From: Candidatus Magasanikbacteria bacterium CG10_big_fil_rev_8_21_14_0_10_36_16 | GTDB lineage: Bacteria > Patescibacteriota > Patescibacteriia > Magasanikbacterales > UBA922 | Reading direction: 5' to 3' | Length of the DNA stretch: 16,244 nucleotides | Assembly (NCBI GenBank): GCA_002773185.1 | Contig: PFBU01000061.1 | Location: forward strand, 1,558-17,801 | Shown here: in pieces, positions 14,185 to 16,244 of the stretch | How positions within the stretch are numbered: the stretch's first letter is position 1 | How the letters are laid out: each line of letters opens with the position of its first letter | Translations under genes and position numbers: made by a program | The notes under the pieces: model-generated | Databases searched by the model: none | The model's input: only the letters and a program-made list of their open reading frames with translations | Told to the model about the DNA's origin: nothing

Positions 14185-14224
14185 TGGCCGGCGCGCGTTT
14201 GCGGAGTGCAACGCGCGCCGGCCA
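14185..14224. repeat. GC-only-core palindrome, 15-bp perfect stem
   Basis: GGCCGGCGCGCGTT (14186-14199) pairs perfectly with AACGCGCGCCGGCC (14210-14223), plus T14185-A14224 outside. The stem continues as GC/GC past one bulged T to a GGAGT loop. It lies between the stop of the 60-codon ORF and its terminator, and is exceptional in this AT-rich window. Confidence 0.9.
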
Positions 14225-14230
14225 TTAGGA

Positions 14231-14413
14231 CTAGTCGCCCCTGAACTTGTAAACTTCCTTGAAGAGCTCCTCACTGCCCGTTCTACGGCAGAAGTCATCT
14301 TCAGTAGGTACATCAAATTCCTGGACGCTCCGACATCGTCTAGGCATCGGCGGTGGGGATCGCCGATCATCATCTTTGACGGTCTCCTCGACCGTCTCGA
14401 CAGGGTCATCCAC
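14231..14413 (-). CDS. possible 60-residue small protein, or part of a structured RNA
   Basis: From GTG (14413) the minus strand is open for 60 codons to TAG. The peptide has an acidic start (DDPVETVEETVKDDD), a proline/arginine patch (RRSPPPMPRR) and a charged tail ending EVYKFRGD. I know no family for it. AGGAG lies six bases before the GTG, a good Shine-Dalgarno in a window where almost no other gene has one. Of bases 14231-14410, 98 of 180 are G or C by my count, and 36 of 60 codons end in G or C, clearly unlike the A/T-ending codons of the neighbours. The frame also contains perfect hairpins (ATCGGCG/CGCCGAT near 14346-14367, GACGGT/ACCGTC near 14379-14397), which argues for an RNA role. 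An ATG at 14409 in another frame would run into the terminator and is less likely. Confidence 0.4.
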   Translation of the reverse strand: MDDPVETVEETVKDDDRRSPPPMPRRCRSVQEFDVPTEDDFCRRTGSEELFKEVYKFRGD

Positions 14414-14437
14414 TGTTTTCTCCTTTTGCCAGTGGAT
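14408..14437 (-). promoter_or_regulatory. hairpin presenting AGGAG in its loop
   Basis: On the minus strand ATCCACTG (14437 to 14430) pairs perfectly with CAGTGGAT (14415 to 14408). The 14-base loop is GCAAAAGGAGAAAA. The possible GTG start (14413-14411) is inside the 3' arm, so folding would hide the start codon while leaving the ribosome-binding bases exposed. Confidence 0.6.
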
Positions 14438-14485
14438 AACTATAGACAAATCTTATCTGCAATTATTTACTGGCACAACTTTTTT

Positions 14486-14514
14486 ATTATACACGAAAAA
14501 ATGAATTTTGTCAA
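14486..14514 (-). promoter_or_regulatory. exact consensus sigma70 promoter
   Basis: On the minus strand TTGACA (14514 to 14509) and TATAAT (14491 to 14486) are exact consensus hexamers with the optimal 17-base spacer, the strongest promoter in the window. Transcription would start near 14480 and end at the terminator 14142-14169, a unit of about 340 nt. Confidence 0.85.
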
Positions 14515-14523
14515 GGTTAAGCC

Positions 14524-14552
14524 AAAAAAATAGACATAATTTCTATGTCTAT
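14524..14552 (-). terminator. rho-independent terminator of the phosphomannomutase gene
   Basis: ATAGACATA (14530-14538) and TATGTCTAT (14544-14552) form a perfect 9-bp stem with a 5-base loop. On the minus strand it is followed by a run of seven T (14530 to 14524). It lies 56 bases past the stop codon of the gene at 14608-15978. Confidence 0.85.
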
Positions 14553-14564
14553 CCTAGCTAATAT

Positions 14565-14611
14565 GTAAGGACAAATCGACCCATCCGCCTTGGGTGGAGA
14601 CTTGTTCCTAC
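14565..14611. repeat. palindromic element overlapping the end of the phosphomannomutase gene
   Basis: GTAAGGACAAATC (14565-14577) pairs with GACTTGTTCCTAC (14599-14611) over 13 positions with one mismatch and two G-U pairs. An inner CCCA/TGGG hairpin lies between. The last four bases include the TAG stop of the gene, so the element supplied, or fused to, the gene end. The GTAGGRACAA-type arm recalls palindromic repeats common in bacterial intergenic DNA. Confidence 0.7.
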
Positions 14612-15978
14612 CCTTGTTGAATAATTGAACTTACTTCTTGCACTTTTTCTCTCATCAATCCTTCACTATCTGCTTCCAAATTCAGACGCAAAACTGGCTC
14701 AGTATTACTTTGTCGTACATTGAACCAAAAATCAGCAAAATAAAAACTAAAACCATCCAATTCTAAAACTTTATTCGCCTTCCCATATTTTTCTTTTAAT
14801 TTATTCAAAACTTTTTCTTTGTCTTTTACTTCAAAATTTATTTCACCTGAATGATAATATTTTTTCATAGCATGCCAGATTTCACTCAACGGTTTATTTT
14901 TTTCTGACAACATTTGTAAAATATAAAGCAAAGATAAATCCGTTATTTCTATTTTGTACATATCTTCGTAATACAAATGCAAAGATAATTCACTACCAAA
15001 AATTGCCTTAGTATCCTGCATTTGTTTTTTGATGAAAGCATGCCCTACACGACACATCTCAACTTTTCCATCAGCACTCTCCCAAATTTCAGCCACAGAC
15101 TGACTAGAGCGCAAATCATAAAGCATAAGCCCACCAGGATGATTTTTGAGTACTTCCAAACCAAGCATTGTTTCCACAAAGGAAGCCTCTACAACCTGTC
15201 CTTTATTGTCCACCAAACCAATTCTATCAGCATCACCATCAAGAGCAAAACCAAAGTCAGCACCAACTTCTACAACTTTCTTCTGTAAATCTTGCAATGT
15301 TTCTATTTTGAGAGGATTGGCTTCGTGATTAGGAAAAGTCCCGTCTGGTTCCAAATACAGATATTCCACATCAACAGGCAACTCTGACAAAATACGTGGC
15401 AAAGTAACTTTGGCCATACCATTACCCGCATCCACAACAATTTTTAATGGTTTGATATTTTCTTTTTTGACAAGACTAAAAATCTTCTTTCTATAATCTG
15501 CAAAAATATCTATTTCTTCCACATTTCCTTTTTCTGTGGCATCCACAAAGTTATTGTCCAAAACCATATCTTTGATATCCATCATACCACTCTCTTTACC
15601 GACAGCCAGACCATTACCCAAAGTAAATTTGAAACCATTGTACTGTGCTGGATTATGACTAGCTGTTACCATAACACCACCAGCATAATCGGGATAATAA
15701 GCGCAAGCAAAATTGAAAAATGGTGTAGAACAAAGTCCAATATTTACCACATTAAGACCTTCATCATTCAAACCTCTTATTATTTCGTTTTGAAAACCAA
15801 GACTAGTCAGACGCATATCACGCCCAGAAACAATTTTTTGTCCTTTTGTTAATAGATTATTATTTTTCAAAAAAACAGCAAAAGAACGACCGATTCTATA
15901 TGCTAATTCTTCAGACAATTCCCCTTCCACTAACCCCCTAATATCATAAGATTTGAAAATATTTTCAGGAATATTCAT
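14608..15978 (-). CDS. phosphomannomutase/phosphoglucomutase
   Basis: A 456-residue alpha-D-phosphohexomutase that moves phosphate between C6 and C1 of mannose or glucose phosphates, feeding nucleotide-sugar synthesis for surface polysaccharide. The catalytic serine S107 is in TASHNP. The Mg loop is DGDADR (247-252). The sugar-recognition loop reads GSELSLH (328-334): E330, S332 and H334 of the usual GGE-x-S-G-H are kept but both flanking glycines differ. The phosphate-binding loop RQSNTEPVLRL lies near residue 435. FKSYDIRG at the N-terminus is the bifunctional PMM/PGM signature. The ATG at 15978 is chosen over one 23 codons upstream because MNIPENIFKSYDIRG is the normal opening and the extra residues overlap the promoter. 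No Shine-Dalgarno. It ends at a terminator and is divergent from the clpC-like gene. Confidence 0.93.
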   Translation of the reverse strand: MNIPENIFKSYDIRGLVEGELSEELAYRIGRSFAVFLKNNNLLTKGQKIVSGRDMRLTSLGFQNEIIRGLNDEGLNVVNIGLCSTPFFNFACAYYPDYAGGVMVTASHNPAQYNGFKFTLGNGLAVGKESGMMDIKDMVLDNNFVDATEKGNVEEIDIFADYRKKIFSLVKKENIKPLKIVVDAGNGMAKVTLPRILSELPVDVEYLYLEPDGTFPNHEANPLKIETLQDLQKKVVEVGADFGFALDGDADRIGLVDNKGQVVEASFVETMLGLEVLKNHPGGLMLYDLRSSQSVAEIWESADGKVEMCRVGHAFIKKQMQDTKAIFGSELSLHLYYEDMYKIEITDLSLLYILQMLSEKNKPLSEIWHAMKKYYHSGEINFEVKDKEKVLNKLKEKYGKANKVLELDGFSFYFADFWFNVRQSNTEPVLRLNLEADSEGLMREKVQEVSSIIQQG

Positions 15979-16004
15979 ATATATAAAATTTAGTAAAAAA
16001 ACAT

Positions 16005-16033
16005 TTGATAATAAGTGTAAATTAGTATATAAT
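16005..16033 (+). promoter_or_regulatory. promoter of the clpC-like gene
   Basis: TTGATA (16005-16010) and TATAAT (16028-16033) are exactly 17 bases apart, one mismatch from consensus in total. Start would be near 16040, giving a leader of about 110 bases. Confidence 0.7.
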
Positions 16034-16052
16034 AAGGTGGCAAACAAGTAAA
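16024..16052 (-). promoter_or_regulatory. promoter of the phosphomannomutase gene
   Basis: On the minus strand TTTACT (16052 to 16047) and TATACT (16029 to 16024) are 17 bases apart. Start would be near 16017, about 40 bases before the ATG. Its -10 overlaps that of the opposing promoter by two bases. Confidence 0.5.
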
Positions 16053-16078
16053 GACTAAAATAAGCCCAAAGAAATTAA

Positions 16079-16108
16079 AAAGGCTTTGTTTTAAGCAAAA
16101 AAGCCTTT
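16079..16108. promoter_or_regulatory. AAAGGCTTT/AAAGCCTTT hairpin in the clpC-like leader
   Basis: AAAGGCTTT (16079-16087) pairs perfectly with AAAGCCTTT (16100-16108) across 12 bases. On the minus strand it is followed by five T, so it could also stop antisense transcription. On the plus strand it is a leader hairpin 41 bases before the start codon. Confidence 0.5.
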
Positions 16109-16147
16109 CCAGCCTTTATGGCCTTTTAAGCATTTCAAGCCTTCCCC
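16103..16147 (+). repeat. five tandem 9-bp repeats before the clpC-like start codon
   Basis: Consecutive units with no gaps are GCCTTTCCA, GCCTTTATG, GCCTTTTAA, GCATTTCAA and GCCTTCCCC; the core is GC(C/A)TT. The array ends one base before the ATG at 16149, and unit 1 overlaps the right arm of the leader hairpin, so each unit could offer an alternative pairing partner for AAAGGC. Confidence 0.75.
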
Positions 16148-16148
16148 T

Positions 16149-16244
16149 ATGGACGCCCAAAAACTAATTGACAACTTCTCTACCCACCTCAAAAATGTCA
16201 TTGCCAAGTCTATTTCTTTGGCTACTTTCAAAAAGTCTGAAATG
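16149..16244 (+). CDS. clpC: ClpC-like AAA+ ATPase, N-terminal fragment (cut by window edge)
   Basis: The first 32 codons of a protein opening MDAQKLIDNFSTHLKNVIAK, then SISLATFKKSEM. The pattern (F-x-T-H-L-K-N-V-x-x-A-x-x-x-A) resembles the first helix of the Clp N-terminal repeat domain of ClpC/ClpB-type unfoldases, which feed substrates to the ClpP protease. With only 32 residues no Walker motif is visible, so the call rests on this helix alone. It has its own near-consensus promoter, a long leader with a hairpin and tandem repeats, and no Shine-Dalgarno. Confidence 0.55.
   Translation, partial: MDAQKLIDNFSTHLKNVIAKSISLATFKKSEM

Noticed and set aside
14155..14409. Minus-strand ORF of 84 codons from ATG 14409
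   Set aside because: It continues through the GC palindrome and into the terminator, and is a very basic low-complexity frame; the GTG frame ends properly before both.
14180..14533. Plus-strand ORF of 117 codons across the GC-rich unit
   Set aside because: It reads through the palindrome and through the minus-strand consensus promoter, has no ribosome site or promoter, and its leucine/valine-rich look is what the complement of an E/D-rich frame gives.
15979..16047. 23 extra N-terminal codons of the phosphomannomutase frame
   Set aside because: They overlap both promoters, and the family signature begins right after the internal ATG at 15978.

Overview
The window is strongly AT-rich and densely packed. 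Its genes are typical of a reduced bacterial genome of the Candidate Phyla Radiation (Patescibacteria, probably a Parcubacteria-like lineage). This placement is inference from four things: gene content (a lemA/htpX cluster, a dnaE with no proofreading domain in the visible part, a small one-membrane-segment coiled-coil protein), short operons, almost no Shine-Dalgarno sequences, and intergenic spaces filled with palindromic elements.

Layout, left to right. Bases 1-1996 (minus) hold the N-terminal 665 codons of DNA polymerase III alpha (dnaE). A 414-base gap follows, with several palindromic elements and a terminator. Next come a small membrane/coiled-coil protein (minus), a DEDDh-type 3'-5' exonuclease (plus), and, ending against it tail to tail, an unrecognised nucleotidyltransferase-fold protein (minus). 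Bases 4526-9502 (minus) are rseP - pheS - pheT in transcription order: a site-2 protease, then both subunits of phenylalanyl-tRNA synthetase. Large palindromes sit in the gaps.

Bases 9744-13954 (plus) form an envelope cluster read from one promoter: lemA, a 409-residue cysteine-rich membrane protein, htpX (M48 protease), a CDP-alcohol phosphatidyltransferase and a short-chain dehydrogenase, ending at a strong terminator. The cysteine-rich gene sits between lemA and htpX, which are often neighbours. The lemA leader carries three perfect dyads.

Bases 13955-14607 are the most unusual part. On the minus strand they hold two apparent small transcription units in tandem, each with a sigma70-type promoter and its own terminator. 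The upstream unit is about 340 nt, GC-rich in an AT-rich genome, driven by an exact TTGACA-N17-TATAAT promoter. It contains a hairpin with AGGAG in the loop, a possible 60-codon ORF and a 15-bp GC-only-core palindrome. It is either a foreign small-protein cassette or a structured non-coding RNA. The downstream unit is about 150 nt with a nested hairpin and no convincing ORF.

The right end has a phosphomannomutase/phosphoglucomutase (minus) and the start of a clpC-like ATPase (plus), read divergently from promoters whose -10 boxes overlap. Five tandem 9-bp repeats directly precede the clpC start codon. I found no tRNA, rRNA, CRISPR array, transposase or prophage gene.
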